Origin: Arctopsyche grandis
Lineage: Eukaryota > Arthropoda > Insecta > Trichoptera > Hydropsychidae
Direction of reading: 5' to 3'
Length of the DNA stretch: 64,000 nucleotides
NCBI RefSeq assembly: GCF_051622035.1
Contig: NC_135357.1
Location: 35,261,691 to 35,325,690 of the forward strand
Shown: positions 51,701-62,596 of the stretch, piece by piece
How positions within the stretch are numbered: the first letter of the stretch is position 1
How the letters are laid out: each line of letters begins with the position of its first letter
Notes under the pieces: model-generated
Databases searched by the model: none
Seen by the model: the letters and a program-made list of their open reading frames with translations, nothing else
What the model was told of the DNA's origin: nothing
Program-made: the position numbers and the translations under genes

Positions 51701-54700
51701 ACAAAGTTCAAGCACTCGAGAAGGAAGTCAGCAATGCCAAATTAACGTACGCGCAAGCTTTGAGAAATCTTGAAAAAATATCCGAAGAGATACACCGATA
51801 TCGGAGTAGCTTCATGTCACAGAATGCACCGACCAAAGAAACATCGTCACACACTCCTCAAGCACAGGCTCCCGGTTTGTATTTGGATTCAAGCAGTATG
51901 CATACGATACAGAACATATTTCGTGTGCTATTTTTATGGTACGGGGCCAATTCTTGCAAATTGGCAATATTTTAATATTTATATTTTGGAACTAGCAGTT
52001 GGGCACTTCAAAATTTTTAATTGTGTTCTAAACTATTGTTATTTCAAAAGAGAAACATAAAAGTGAAACGATTTTTTAACATAAGTCATTCTGCTATAAA
52101 TTAGTAGTGTACTGGAGCACCATTATAAACAAGTTTCTTATTTATTTTTAACTTCAAACTTCAATTGGCTAATTTTCATATGTGCAGTTTTCTATATCGT
52201 TCGATAGTGCATTGTCTATGAAAGTGCGTTAATAAACAATGTATGTGTTACAGTCGAAGTGTATTTTCAGTTGTAATATATTCCAACTGGCGTTTTAGGT
52301 CATTCATATTCGAATAAAATTCAACTAATAAATTATATCTCTTCAAGCGCAAATACACTTTCGACAATGTGCGCCGGTTGTAATATAACAGTTTAGTTTT
52401 TACAGCTCTGATGCTTTTACGAATGCTTTAGAATTCAATAATGCGTTAACATTTGCTAGGTATTACGAATAAAGGTAATGAGTACCATATTTCGTGTTCA
52501 AAACAAAAATGTGACTTTCCAACTCAATTTACTAGTCGAGTGATGTTTTCACGTTAATCTAACCTCTCCGTCTAACCTAGTACCAACTTATACTTGAACT
52601 ATATTTTTAGTTGTAATATATTTTGATCAGTTGGAATGTGATTCGCCATATGAATCAGCTTACGTGGGTTAGATGGAATATATTCCAGCTAGTCAAAATA
52701 TATTACAACTGAAAATACACTTTAACTATAAAGGTAGTTGGTAGCAGGTTAGATGAATTATATTCCAACTAGTGTAAAATTGAGGTGTATTTTCAGTTTT
52801 AATATATTTTGATCAGTTGGAATGTAATTCGCCATATGAATCAACTTACGTGGACTAGACGGAATATATTCCAACTATTCACTATATTCCAAAATATATT
52901 ACAACTGAAAATATACTTCAACTATAACAGTAGTTGGTACTATATAAAGTGGAATATATTCTAACTAGTTAAAATGTATGTGGTAGAGAATCCTGACAGA
53001 TGACGCTGTTCAGGACCACGGTTGGGATGTGACGGTTGAGGGGAAGATCAAACACGTGCGTTTTCAGTCATGTTGTTTATTAAGACGATACGTGCGGAGG
53101 TTTAGCGACCAACCGCGCGGAGCACAGGTTCAACTGTGACTAACCGTTACATCCCTGCCCCTTTTCATCCCCTTCTCACAATCAGTCGTAACTAGGGATC
53201 CCAAATATTCGTCGACTTCAACTATTCGAATATCGAATAGTAAATCAAGAGCTATTCGAATATTTGAATATATTCGAAAATTAAAAAAAAGGTAATTACA
53301 TTTGTAGTAAGCACAAATTACATTATATTTATATATGTAATATATTACAATTAATAAAACATAATTTTAAGAAAATTAAAAAAACATAAAACTAAAAATA
53401 CACACATAAAATATAAGAAAAAATTTATAAACTCCTTCTGCTGTTATTAAGGATGCACTATTTTTGCTTAATTCTTTGATTGCAGTTTCAACGGGAGTAA
53501 GAACACAATTAAAATTTTCAAAATATCAATTTCATTCTTAGAAACAGTATTGAAATTATATTCTTTTAGTGCTATCTTTACACTTTCGTAAACTTGAATA
53601 AATCGTCTTATCATAGTTGCCATTGAATTCCACCTGATTTTTACATCCAATAATAATTTCGATTTTCTTTTTTCATTATAATTTCTTCTAAAAATGTATA
53701 TATTCGCCGGTGACTTCTTAAATATTCGTATTATTTTTCTGATGTTTTCTAAAATTTCGTAGAGATTATTATCGATCAAAAAGCGATTTTCTTCAAACAT
53801 TTCTGTATTTATTGAATAAAAATTCGTTTCTTCACATGTACACATTTCATCTTCCTCATTATCTTTATTCTCATCACAATTATCCCCATTACATATTTAA
53901 TTTTCTTCATAATCGTCGGCTTCTTCGTCATCTCTCTTTTCATAATGATTTTGTGTATTTATTTTATAAAAATATATATACACGAATAATATTCGAATAG
54001 TTGATGAAATATTCGAATAACGAATGGCTGAAAAATCAGACGAATATTCGATTGGGATCCCTAGTCGTAACATAACCTTTCTCAGCCAATCAGCCTTTCG
54101 TTCAATTCCAACCCTACATGTATTACAATTGGAAGATTCACTTCAACTGTAACACATCTACTAAGAATTATGATATCTTAATGGGTTGTTGTACAAATAA
54201 ATAACAAATAATGAATATTTTCAGAATCACTTCCAAAAGCAGTTGAGAATGTACCACCTGAAAATAAAAACGCCGTCAACGTAAATAAAGATCATGTAAA
54301 CGATAACGAAAAAGTTACAAAAACCAATCAAATATCAAAGAGCGATTCCATAAGAGAGTGGATTAAGCAGAACGGAGCAGCCAATCCCGTGAACGACTTT
54401 GTTGAGGACAACACGACACCTTCGGGCACCATTGTGCCGGGCGCAGACGCTAAAAAACCACCCGTAGTCAGACCGAAGAGTCTGCCGCAGGACTTCTGTG
54501 ATAAGTACAGTGATATATTGACGCCGTTTCAGCAGAATGCACCGACGAAGATGTCGACAGCGAACCAGAGCAAGAACAGCGCCAGTACACCGTCGACGAT
54601 CAGCAAAAACGGGCCGGAATCCGACAACTGGATCGAAATCAACCTCGAGTACTCGAGTCCCGAGGAGATCAGTTTCGAAAAGTGCTCCAACTTCTCGACC

Positions 54701-55689
54701 CTCGAGAGCTACAAGCAAATACCATACGAGCGGATGCCCAACGACGATATATCCCAAGACGATTCGGTCAGTCAACGACCGTCTCCAACTTCCCACACGA
54801 AGACGGTCGAATTCGAGAAGCCTGTCGATAGCGTGGTGGTGCCTAACTCGAGGGTCAGCGCCGACTCGCCGAGGAGAATCATCAGGAATAGACTGATCGC
54901 TCAGAAGTCACTGCCAGTCAATTCGTTGTACTATCAAAACGTCGACGTGGCGAACGAGGCTCAGATCGATGCCATCAACGGGAAGGAGGCGTCAGGCTAT
55001 TCGATGAAGACTAAATTGAAGCCGGATATCAGCACTTGGATAAGCAGATCGTCGGCGAAGGCTGAAGACGAATCGCAGTTCAGTCCGACGAGGCGGCAAA
55101 GTTTCGACGTCATACTCAATGATACCGGCGAGAAGATGAAGGAAATATTCAATCAAGGTAAGAACACCACTAGTTGAGATAAGAGATTCCATTTAAAACA
55201 TTATGATGCATATATTCTGTCCTGTTTAGGTTTTATGATGTTGCACATATCGTCGCTGACTGAGAGGAGAAACTCGGAGCCGAAGGTGCCGCAGACGGAG
55301 AAGCTATCACCGAACCAAAAAGACTATCTACCGAATGATACCACTCCTCAAAAGGGAATTATATCCAACCGTGTTGTGAGAAAGATGCCGTCGCCGCTGG
55401 ACAAGACGCTGTCGTATCTGAACGTGTGCAACGAGAACAGTTCAACGTCGACGAACTCTGACGATCAGGGATCCGACACCGATAGCTTAGCGAGGTTCGT
55501 TGATTTGCATCGGTGTGCTGTTTGTCACTTTTGACACGATTTTATTTAATGTAATGCTACTGTTTCAGTGTGGAGATGTTGACCGACGATCAGATCCATT
55601 CCTTGATGTTGGAAGGGCATTTGGAGGTGGCGTGCCAGCAGTTGCTCGGCGCGCCGAACAACGGCAAAGCTGAAGAAGTCGTGCCTTGA
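45772..55689 (+). CDS. SH3BP5 / parcas homologue (Rab11 GEF family)
   Basis: Member of the SH3BP5 (Sab) family: coiled-coil proteins that act as Rab11 exchange factors in other animals; fly parcas modulates Btk signalling. Seven exons in phase: 45772-45876, 48859-49125, 49197-49444, 51648-51874, 54225-55157, 55230-55494, 55569-55689, giving 721 aa (human SH3BP5 455). The N-terminus is Gly/Pro-rich (MSGGGGASAREAPV). The coiled-coil core follows: IELERLNTATDDINKLE, EARLVFRQLLFES, KKLGGCIDKSRPYYEAR, LNHATARVNQAEADR, KSRPYFEEKARYNSLLDMQ. The rest is an acidic, Ser-rich tail (exons 5-7), probably disordered, ending DQIHSLMLEGHLEV and AEEVVP. Exon 2 uses donor GTCCAT, weak but the only one that keeps frame. 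Intron 1 (3 kb) contains the 320-bp tandem array. Likely orthologue of fly parcas (pcs). Confidence 0.93.
46770..48755. mobile_element. Possible element enclosing the tandem array
   Basis: ATATTGTTGCGTA at 46770 and TACGCTACAATAT ending 48755 are inverted with one mismatch over 13 bp, framing the six-unit array. This could mark an element that captured or grew the array, or be chance; no transposase is present. Confidence 0.4.
46846..48738. repeat. Six-unit 320-bp tandem array (satellite-like)
   Basis: Units start at GAGATACACGCACTGG: 46846, 47166, 47486, 47805, 48125, 48443 (periods 320, 320, 319, 320, 318). Units 2 and 4 share variants (CATCCAGAATG, CGGAGGTATC). Units 3 and 5 share others (CAGTGCTCCG, ATTACTATGG, ACTAAATGTG). 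This gives a dimeric higher-order repeat of about 640 bp; unit 6 is most diverged. GC-richer than its surroundings. Intron 1 of parcas. Confidence 0.96.
49738..50255 (-). mobile_element. TTAA-flanked MITE, copy 4
   Basis: Reverse orientation of the same MITE: CCCTTTGCCCGCGGC at the left and GGCCGCGGGCAAATGGTTAA at the right (TTAA 50252-50255; the left TTAA has become GTAA). Intron 3 of parcas. Confidence 0.88.
50395..50800 (+). mobile_element. tRNA-derived SINE, copy 2
   Basis: The head has box A-like TAGTGGTCAGCATATAATGC and box B GGTTCAAATCCC. The body matches 26625-27080 in reverse (CCAGACCTTGGATTTG, GATCGTTTCCTATCACAG, GGAAGGCGCATTGGGG), ending in AAAAATAAATAAATG. In parcas intron 3. It is a SINE, not a functional tRNA: the tRNA part does not fold with a matched acceptor. 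Confidence 0.83.
50801..51640. other. Parcas intron 3, remainder
   Basis: AT-rich intron sequence up to the acceptor CACGCAG at 51647. No further feature recognised. Confidence 0.4.
52250..52975. repeat. Palindromic repeats on TTTTCAGTTGTAATATATTC
   Basis: Two tandem units of about 160 bp (52581-52742 and 52780-52940) are each self-complementary: GTTGTAATATATTTTGATCA at one end, CAAAATATATTACAACTGAA at the other. The centre is GAATCAnCTTACGTGG. A half unit lies at 52255-52380. Parcas intron 4. Confidence 0.85.
53193..54063 (-). mobile_element. hAT element with 8-bp TSD
   Basis: Ends TAGGGATCCCAA (53193) and TTGGGATCCCTA (ending 54063) with perfect 8-bp TSD GTCGTAAC (53185-53192, 54064-54071). 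Subterminal ATTCGAATA repeats occur at both sides. It encodes a transposase fragment on the minus strand. Confidence 0.95.
53468..53845 (-). pseudogene. hAT transposase fragment
   Basis: A 125-codon frame with LLLDVKIRWNSMATMIRRF, the TRW(N)S block found in the middle of hAT transposases. Catalytic N-part and dimerisation region are absent; an acidic low-complexity frame continues upstream (53850-53990). A deletion derivative. Confidence 0.83.
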
Positions 55690-56071
55690 GCACTCGGCGT
55701 TATGCGACCTGTGTATTATTAATTATTTAGTATTATTCTAGAAAAATTGATTGCAATAGTTCAACGTAGGCTTTCTTTATTGTTTTAAATGTGGAAAGCT
55801 TGAAGTAATGTCGGCCGTTCAAGCTCAGTATAGTGCGCTTGATGTTGCTCGGCACCGAGAGACCAATTTAGAAATGACTTCGATCGGAAATGGGACGGGA
55901 TTTATATCGAATTTTATGATGTTCGGTTTTTGCAATTTTATTCTTATGATATTGACTTAATATTTTCGTACAATTCCTATATAACGAGAGTGATTATTTA
56001 ATTTACGAAGGCACTATGGAGTTTCTTCAATGGCAACCTAAAATTAAACAGGGCAATGGAAATTATCTATA
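55690..56071 (+). other. Parcas 3' UTR
   Basis: Sequence following the TGA at 55687-55689. No AATAAA is evident before the LTR at 56076, so the transcript may extend into repeats; ATTAAA-like and AATAAA motifs occur much further on (for example 60835). Confidence 0.4.
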
Positions 56072-56075
56072 TATA

Positions 56076-56318
56076 TGTTATAGAGATTCCTGACAGATGA
56101 CGCTGTTCAAGACCACAGTTGGGATGTGGCAGTTTAGGTGAAGATCAAACACTTGCGTTTACAGTTGTTTATTAAGAAGTTTAACGACCAACCGCGCGGA
56201 GCGCAGGTCCAACTGCTACTAACCGTTACATCTCTGCCCCTTTTCATCCCCTTCTCACAATCAGTCATAACATACTCTTTCTCAGCCATAGCCCATACAT
56301 CAGCCTTTCAACCCTACA
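56076..56318 (+). mobile_element. Solo LTR-like repeat A, copy 2
   Basis: TGTTATAGAGATTCCTGACA ... CAACCCTACA, 243 bp, with TATA direct repeats outside (56072-56075, 56319-56322). Shared blocks with copy 1: GATGACGCTGTTCA, CGACCAACCGCGCGGAGC, CCCCTTTTCATCCCCTTCTC. Confidence 0.8.
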
Positions 56319-56324
56319 TATATG

Positions 56325-56660
56325 TATATAAAATTGAATGTCTGTCTGTCTGTGTGTCTCGAACAGGTTCCTAAACCACTCGACCGATTACGATGGAACT
56401 TTTAAGCTTTGTTGTATGCATGTCCGGGAAGCTTACTGTGAAAATAAAAACGGGAAAAAACCTCTTAATAATAATATTCGTAATTAAGATTTTACCGACG
56501 CGAAAGTTTGAAGCGCCATTGTGTAGTCAAGGAAATGTGTTCGTTGGTAACCATGTTACCAGTTGGTTTATCACGACGTGGCTTTGAAGAGACGTTAGAC
56601 GTGAGCTCCAACCATCACTTGAAACGGGAATTGCATGCCTTATAATGGCATTGCATTTTT
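56325..56660 (+). repeat. TGTCTGTCTG-type dispersed repeat, copy 1
   Basis: TATATAAAATTGAATGTCTG, then CCTAAACCACTCGACCGATT, GCATGTCCGGGAAG, AAACGGGAAAAAACCTCTTA, and near its end GGAATTGCATGCC. The same blocks recur at 58385-58775. Helitron-like in style but not proven. Confidence 0.7.
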
Positions 56661-56859
56661 TTAAATACATACATATTTATGTATCTCCATAGTGCCGTAA
56701 TAGACGAAGTAAAGTATAGTATGATAATACATATGTACATACAGCAATATCCCGCAGTAAACTGAAATAATTGTGTAGAACATACAATGCACTTTTATAT
56801 AGATTTATCATTATTTATGGAGAATTTCAGGTGCTTCACATAATTTGTGTTGCAACTCT

Positions 56860-57373
56860 TTAACCCTTTGCCCGCGGCAATAAATATAGCGAACAAGCCC
56901 TGTACGCGGTACCTCTTTCGCGAATTTGGCAATCGAGTTTTCGATCTTAAATACAGATTTTAATATTTACTCAAGTAACCAGATATGTTAATTAACACAT
57001 AAAGTATTATTTTAAACAACAAAATATATAATATATCTCGTAGTTTTGGCTTAATTGTCAAATAATCATTCTTCATACAATTGAGACGTATCGTCGCCAT
57101 TGTTCAACAGACGTGACGTCACGTAAACGAGGTTTCAGTATGGTTCCACAAAAAACTAATTTTGACTGGTATATATTCATTTTAAGCAAATTGAATAGAT
57201 GGCATTCAACTCTCAGTAATATATTCAACCAATTTTGAACCTTAAAACAGTTGAAATAGGCGCATATAAGGCTCAAAATCCCGTGCAAAGTTCAGAAATT
57301 CTACAGAAGACAGCCGCGCTACAGACTTGTCGCGCAAAGCTTCCATAGAAGACGGCCGCGGGCAAACGGTTAA
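56860..57373 (-). mobile_element. TTAA-flanked MITE, copy 5
   Basis: TTAA at 56860-56863 and 57370-57373, 514 bp, reverse orientation, both ends intact (TTAACCCTTTGCCCGCGGC and its near-complement). The best preserved uninterrupted minus-oriented copy. Confidence 0.92.
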
Positions 57374-58384
57374 GGGTGGTCGTTTACTTTTGATGTCGAT
57401 AATATTATTTTCCTATAGCAAGTTTGGCCTGTTCCATCCAGGTACAGCACGGGCTTTTCTCAGTATTATACTATCAAAATTAAGCCTCAAAACTTACATG
57501 GAAGTTCTTGAAAACCATCTGAATAAAATGGAGAAGCCTATAGGGCCTCAATGGTTGAAAATATACATATATGTATATGGTATGTAATAGAAAACCTGCC
57601 GTATTATCGGGTTGTTGCTGTATTGAAAATGATACATATTTTCCTTGGTAATTATTTACTTTACAAATTTTTGTGATAGCATATATTAATTTTTGCATTT
57701 TTTTTATATACATAGTATTATTGATATTTTTATGTTTAATTTGATACGAAAAGTTTCTGATTTATTAATGAAAAAAAAAGGGATTGAAATCAAAACATAC
57801 ATTTAGTACAATTTATATGTGTATATTATTTTATGTAGTATGACTCGTATGCCATATCTGAATTGAACCGCAACGGTAGTACAAATTTATTTATTATTAC
57901 AAAAGAAATCATACGTATATACATATATTTTTTGCTTGTTTTTTTCGATTGCATTTATCGTTGTGATGCTACAGAGGGGAAAAAATATGTTGAATAAATC
58001 GATTTTGTATTTATTTGTTGATCGATATTATTATTAGTATATATGTATATGAAATGTAGTTAAGTGAAATTAATCAATAATAAGGTATGACCTTTCGACT
58101 ATAATGCGAAGGTGCTATTACGATACAGAGTACAATCGGACATAATGTCGCAAAGAAGCAGTGGAAGATTAATAAAAATAAATAAAAAAGAGAGCACACT
58201 ATTAAACTTACGAGACGTTGATTTTGAATAATGTTTAAATATATTAAGTTTTGACTCGGCAATAAATCATCACTTCTTGAACAGTTCATTTCATTCCAAT
58301 GTGTTCTATGAGGGTTTGTGTGGGCTGTCATTTTAGATAACATATAGTAGATCAGACTCACATCTCCAGCTGATTATCTATCTG
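57374..58384. other. Repeat-rich spacer
   Basis: No gene recognised on either strand; AT-rich with short TATGTA runs. Confidence 0.4.
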
Positions 58385-58775
58385 TATATGTATATATAAA
58401 ATTGAATGTCTGTGTGTGTCTCGAATGGGCTCCTAAGCCACTGAATCGATTAAGATGGAACTTTCAGGATTTGTTGTATGCATGTCCGGGAAGATTACTG
58501 TGATAAAAAAAAACGGGAAGAAACCTCTTAATAATAATATTCGTAATTATGATTTTACTAATGCGAAAGTAAAGCTATCCCGCCTTCAACGCATCACGGC
58601 GCGAGTGTGACAATAATCGCGCCACGCCTACCTCGCACTCGAATGTACTGACCATTCAGGGCTGTACCACAAACACACAGCGGATGGCCCACGTCAACAA
58701 ATATATCTATGTCTGTGGAACGGGAATTGCACGCGTTATTGTGGCATTGCAACGCATGCCGGGTTCAGCTATCTA
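58385..58775 (+). repeat. TGTCTGTG-type dispersed repeat, copy 2
   Basis: Matches copy 1 (GTATATATAAAATTGAATGT, GCATGTCCGGGAAGATTACT, AAACCTCTTAATAATAATAT) and ends GGCATTGCAACGCATGCCGG then GTTCAGCTATC. A shorter third relative starts at 59360 (ATGTTTGTCTGTCTGTTACG). Confidence 0.7.
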
Positions 58776-58782
58776 TATATAT

Positions 58783-59355
58783 GTTACACCGAATCCATGA
58801 AATTGTTTACTACAAGCATTCGGCAAGAGAATTGCCGAATGCGTGAAAAATGTAAGCACGTTGTCCAGTTCACGGATTCCGTAAATTCTTTGCCGAATGC
58901 GTGAACTGGACAGCGTGTTATATTATAACCAAGTGTCAAAGTGACAGCTGAATAAGGATGTTTAATTTACATATTATTATGTATAATATGACTACATACA
59001 TATGTTTCACTGTTAAAATATTGATCAAAATGTATAAAAATGGCATTAATTTATGTATAAGTCATATGAGATGATCGAAACATATGTATGTAGTCATATT
59101 ATACATAATAATATGTATAATATGACTACATACTTTGACACTTGTCCACGCTGTCCAGTTCTAAAAGACAACACCGGAGCGCTGCTGTCTATTTGCCGAC
59201 TCCATGCTTTGAGCAGACAAATTCTTGCCGAATACACGCATTCGCCAAAGAATTTACGGAATCCGTGAACTGGGCAACATGCTTGCATTTTTCACGCATT
59301 CGGCAATTCTCTTGCCGAATGCGTGTAATAGACAATTTCACGGATTCGGTGTAAC
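58783..59355. mobile_element. Fold-back element, GTTACACCGAATCC ends
   Basis: GTTACACCGAATCCATGAAA (58783) and its complement ending 59355. Arms extend about 130 bp, each holding GCATTCGGCAAGAGAATTGC, itself a small palindrome. A second internal palindrome uses ATTATTATGTATAATATGAC. Flanked by ATATAT on both sides; TSD therefore ambiguous. Confidence 0.88.
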
Positions 59356-59459
59356 ATATATATAAATCAATGTTTGTCTGTCTGTTACGTATGCGTTCCT
59401 ATACCATTCAACCGGTTGCGACATAAAAGTGTGTTGAGAAGGGTTTATATACCTATATA

Positions 59460-60100
59460 TGTGTAAACCCGTTGTCAAATATGCAACAGCCTGTTCCGAG
59501 ACGCGAATTTATGCCAATGATAAGTGGCTATTTCAATGGTATTATTAGTATTATAATTTCGTCACTGATCAGCTGGTGGTTTGAGTCTGAGTTACGACAT
59601 GTTCGTCATCTAATCTTTTGGCCTGATTATTTGATATTAACTGAAACATTATACTTTTCAGAACCAAATGACAGAAATAATGTATGTATGTATGTATACC
59701 GGAATTAAGTTCAATTAAATTATAAAAATGGCTATTCCTTTACTTAACGTCTGACGCTTGGTATCGGCTTAACTCTTTGTACGCCGTCGACTCACCCGTG
59801 AGTCGCGCATTGACTCGCTTGTACACCAGCGTGTCTCACTGGTGAGTCGTGTCGATTTCTCTTATTTAACGTTCGAAAAGTTTGACTTTTTCAGGATTCC
59901 ATATCCAACTAATGCGAGTGGAGGTCTTTTATTAATAAATAATTTTTAAAATGCCGAACATTATACCGAGTGTCAGACGTTTAGCAAACGAGTACCAAAT
60001 ATACATATCATTCATATCTACGACAGTTCGAACTCGACCAAAATTTGCTAGTCAACGATAAGTAACTTTTTTCATCCACTAACCGTAAATACCAATCATT
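59460..60100. other. Intergenic, no gene
   Basis: Holds a GACTCACCCGTGAGTCGCGC palindromic patch at about 59785-59850, preceded by TTAACTCTTTGTACGCC, which resembles a piggyBac-type terminus but has no partner end. Otherwise nothing recognised. Confidence 0.35.
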
Positions 60101-60255
60101 TGACGGGTTGAAAACCAGACTGGTACAAGTGACATTTTTAAAAAAAGCTGGTTTAAGTACTAAAATAATAGCATTTCATATATGCTGTTATTTTAGCACT
60201 TAAACCAGATTTTTTTAAAAATGTCACTTGTACCAGTCTGGTTTTCAGCCCGTCA
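60101..60255. mobile_element. Near-perfect 155-bp hairpin MITE
   Basis: Arms of about 70 bp, starting TGACGGGTTGAAAACCAGAC and ending with the complement GGTTTTCAGCCCGTCA; loop near TTTCATATA (60173-60183). Very few mismatches, so recent or under constraint. Confidence 0.9.
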
Positions 60256-61631
60256 TTTTATCTGTATTATAATCAAATTGACCGATCATAGTGCAATTTT
60301 GACCGTTTTGTAGTTATTCACTACACTGCGGTAGTATTCAGGCAATTTTAATCTAAAAGGAAATGTATAATAAATTATATTATTAATAAATAATGTTCTG
60401 TATTATTAAAATTACTAACTTTTTGATTTTGCGTGATGAAAATGCATCATTATAAATATGTATGTGAGTATGTTTATTATGATATATTGTGAAATGCGTC
60501 GATCTGCCTAATTTGCGTGTATATAAAATGTGTGATAATAGGGAATGTTTCAAATTTACATAGAAAGAGTGGAGCGATGCAAAATTGTTAATAATATATA
60601 TTTATAGGTTAGGAGTATTTTAAAATGAATAAAAAGCAATATTATTAGATGCAATGAATTTGTAATAATGTAACATTGTGCACAATTGCATTGTTTTCGT
60701 TTTGTAAGCCATTTTGCTACCGTACAATTTATTTTGCCGAAGGTATGTATTTTACGACGACGAGCTTGTTGTTTTTATGCAAAGTGTGATTTTTATTATT
60801 ACTTTATTTTAATTATTATGTATAATGCAAAACAAAAATAAATTGAAAAAAAAAAAACAATGGATCTATTAGATACATATAATAGTTCCCAGTTACACTT
60901 TGTATATGTGTGTGTACATATATTTATTTATATTTTAATTTTACGATTATTCTTTCCGAATAAAAAAACAGTTTAAATTTGAGTGTTGTTTTATTTGTGT
61001 TTGTGTGTTTTGCCATATTTGGAGTAAACTTTGAAGTTTTCATCTGCATTCTCTATAAGAGTGTAGATTACACTGTTCGACACGAAAAATGTTTCAGAGA
61101 CGAGATATGACTTTTTTTATAGATCAATGCCCAGTGAACACGAATCTGGTAATAAAAAGTGTTGATTGGCTCGAGATTCGGAGATATACATATGTGTTTT
61201 TTAAATCGAGCGATTTTTCTATATCTTGGTGTTGTTCGGTCGATTTCTCAAAATCTGTTAAATTTCTGTTCAAAATGAATATTGGAATCTACAGTTGGGT
61301 ATTTTATCTTTCATTTGTAGTACTTTTCAGCTTTCAAATCTCTCTAAGTAGTCGTCCAGTTCAAATCAAAAGTCAAAATTACGTATTTTCACTTGGGATT
61401 TTTTCCCACTGTTAATACTATATTATATTGAGTATTTTCTATTGAAACATGTTTACTAGGATAGTGTTCTGGCCAGACTATTTTTTGATTTCGTTTAAAA
61501 GGGTTAATTGGATGTGTGGTGAACTTTAAATCGGTAAAATTTCGAACAAAAAGCTCTTACTAGTGTTTACTCGTATTTACACGAATCCGAATTGAATTAA
61601 TAGGGATAATATATTAAATTATCTTTATATG
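60256..61631. other. Intergenic AT-rich region
   Basis: No gene is supported. An open frame at 61089-61415 has no recognisable domain and low-complexity composition. AATAAA motifs with a poly-A stretch occur near 60835. Confidence 0.4.
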
Positions 61632-61803
61632 AGAATTACATAAAATTCCACTTGGAAAAATCATATTTCGACTCTTCGTGTGGATTAATAACAAAAATTC
61701 GTTTATTTTATCGAGGTAAGCCAGTTATCAATAGAATTTTTGTTATTAATCCACAAGAAGAGTCGAAATATGATTTTTCTAAGTGGAATTTTATTTAATT
61801 CTT
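61632..61803. repeat. 172-bp inverted repeat
   Basis: Arms of about 68 bp (61632-61700 and 61734-61803): GAATTACATAAAATTCCACT ... AACAAAAATTC, complementary with few mismatches, around a 33-bp loop. MITE-like; no TSD recognised. Confidence 0.85.
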
Positions 61804-62440
61804 AGTTCTAGAAACAAAAAAAATAATAAGGGGGAGTTAAAAATACTGATCGGAAATTAAAAAAAATTGCTTGGAACCTATGTATATACATATGTATTAG
61901 GCCGGAGTGAAAAACACGAATTTTGGATTTTCATTGATAGATCTAGTGGAAAACTTAGGTTATACCAAGGGAACGTTAAATAAAAAATATATTTTTGATT
62001 TTAAATAATGTCCTGTGCCTCCAAACTAATCGATTAATCTTAAAAAAAACTTTTTTCATATACTTCTCTTTTTTTACAAGGTTTTTGGAGAATGGTTCGA
62101 TTTTTATTTTTCTATTTTAAAAAAAATAAACGCGACATAAAATATGACATTTTGCGTCAAAATACATAGGTCATTTTGATCTCTTTATATTTCACAAAAT
62201 TCGTATTTTTGTTTTGTTCAAATTGAAGGTATATTCCCAAGGAAGTTTTCAACATGCTTTTTCAAAATAATTACGGGAACATGAAAAACTGACGATTTTC
62301 TGAAAGAAACGCGCCCCCCATTGTGAAAGCAGTATGGGGACTTTCGAGCGAAACGGTAATTTGGAATTCTCGGTTTTTAGTCAAAACTTATCCTTTAACA
62401 ATCTTTCTGTCAGGCGACGTTTCACTGATGCTACATTATT
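61804..62440. other. Intergenic AT-rich region
   Basis: Nothing recognised apart from homopolymer A/T runs. Confidence 0.4.
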
Positions 62441-62442
62441 TT

Positions 62443-62596
62443 TTAAGGCCTGACCGCACTATGCGGCTGCGACCTGCTGCAGCACGACACGGCAAAGTTG
62501 ATACAAAAGGCAACTCTGTCGCGTCGCGCGTTATATCTCATACAAACAATATTTGCTGTGTCGTGTCGCAGGCGCATAGTGCGGTCAGACCTTTAA
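62443..62596. mobile_element. 154-bp TTAA-flanked MITE
   Basis: TTAAGGCCTGACCGCACTAT at 62443 and its near complement ending TTAA at 62596 (GTGCGGTCAGACCTTTAA). Interior CG-rich with TCGTGTCGCAGG. TTAA on both sides suggests a piggyBac-type MITE of a family other than the 510-bp one. Confidence 0.8.

Larger units (their letters stand above)
52979..54118 (+). mobile_element. Solo LTR-like repeat A, split by a hAT element
   Basis: Starts TGTGGTAGAGAATCCTGACA and ends CCAACCCTACA, with the 4-bp direct repeat TGTA on each side (52975-52978, 54119-54122). Without the hAT insertion (53193-54063 plus TSD) the unit is about 261 bp. A second copy lies at 56076-56318. TG...CA ends and a 4-bp TSD suit an LTR of the Gypsy type. 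Confidence 0.8.

Noticed and set aside
54335-54796. 153-codon minus-strand frame and a 119-codon plus-strand frame at 54537
   Set aside because: Shadows of parcas exon 5, whose in-phase splicing and composition make it the real frame.
59760-59890. Palindromic GACTCACCCGTGAGTC patch as a piggyBac-type element
   Set aside because: Only one TTAA-type end was found; no partner end or TSD.
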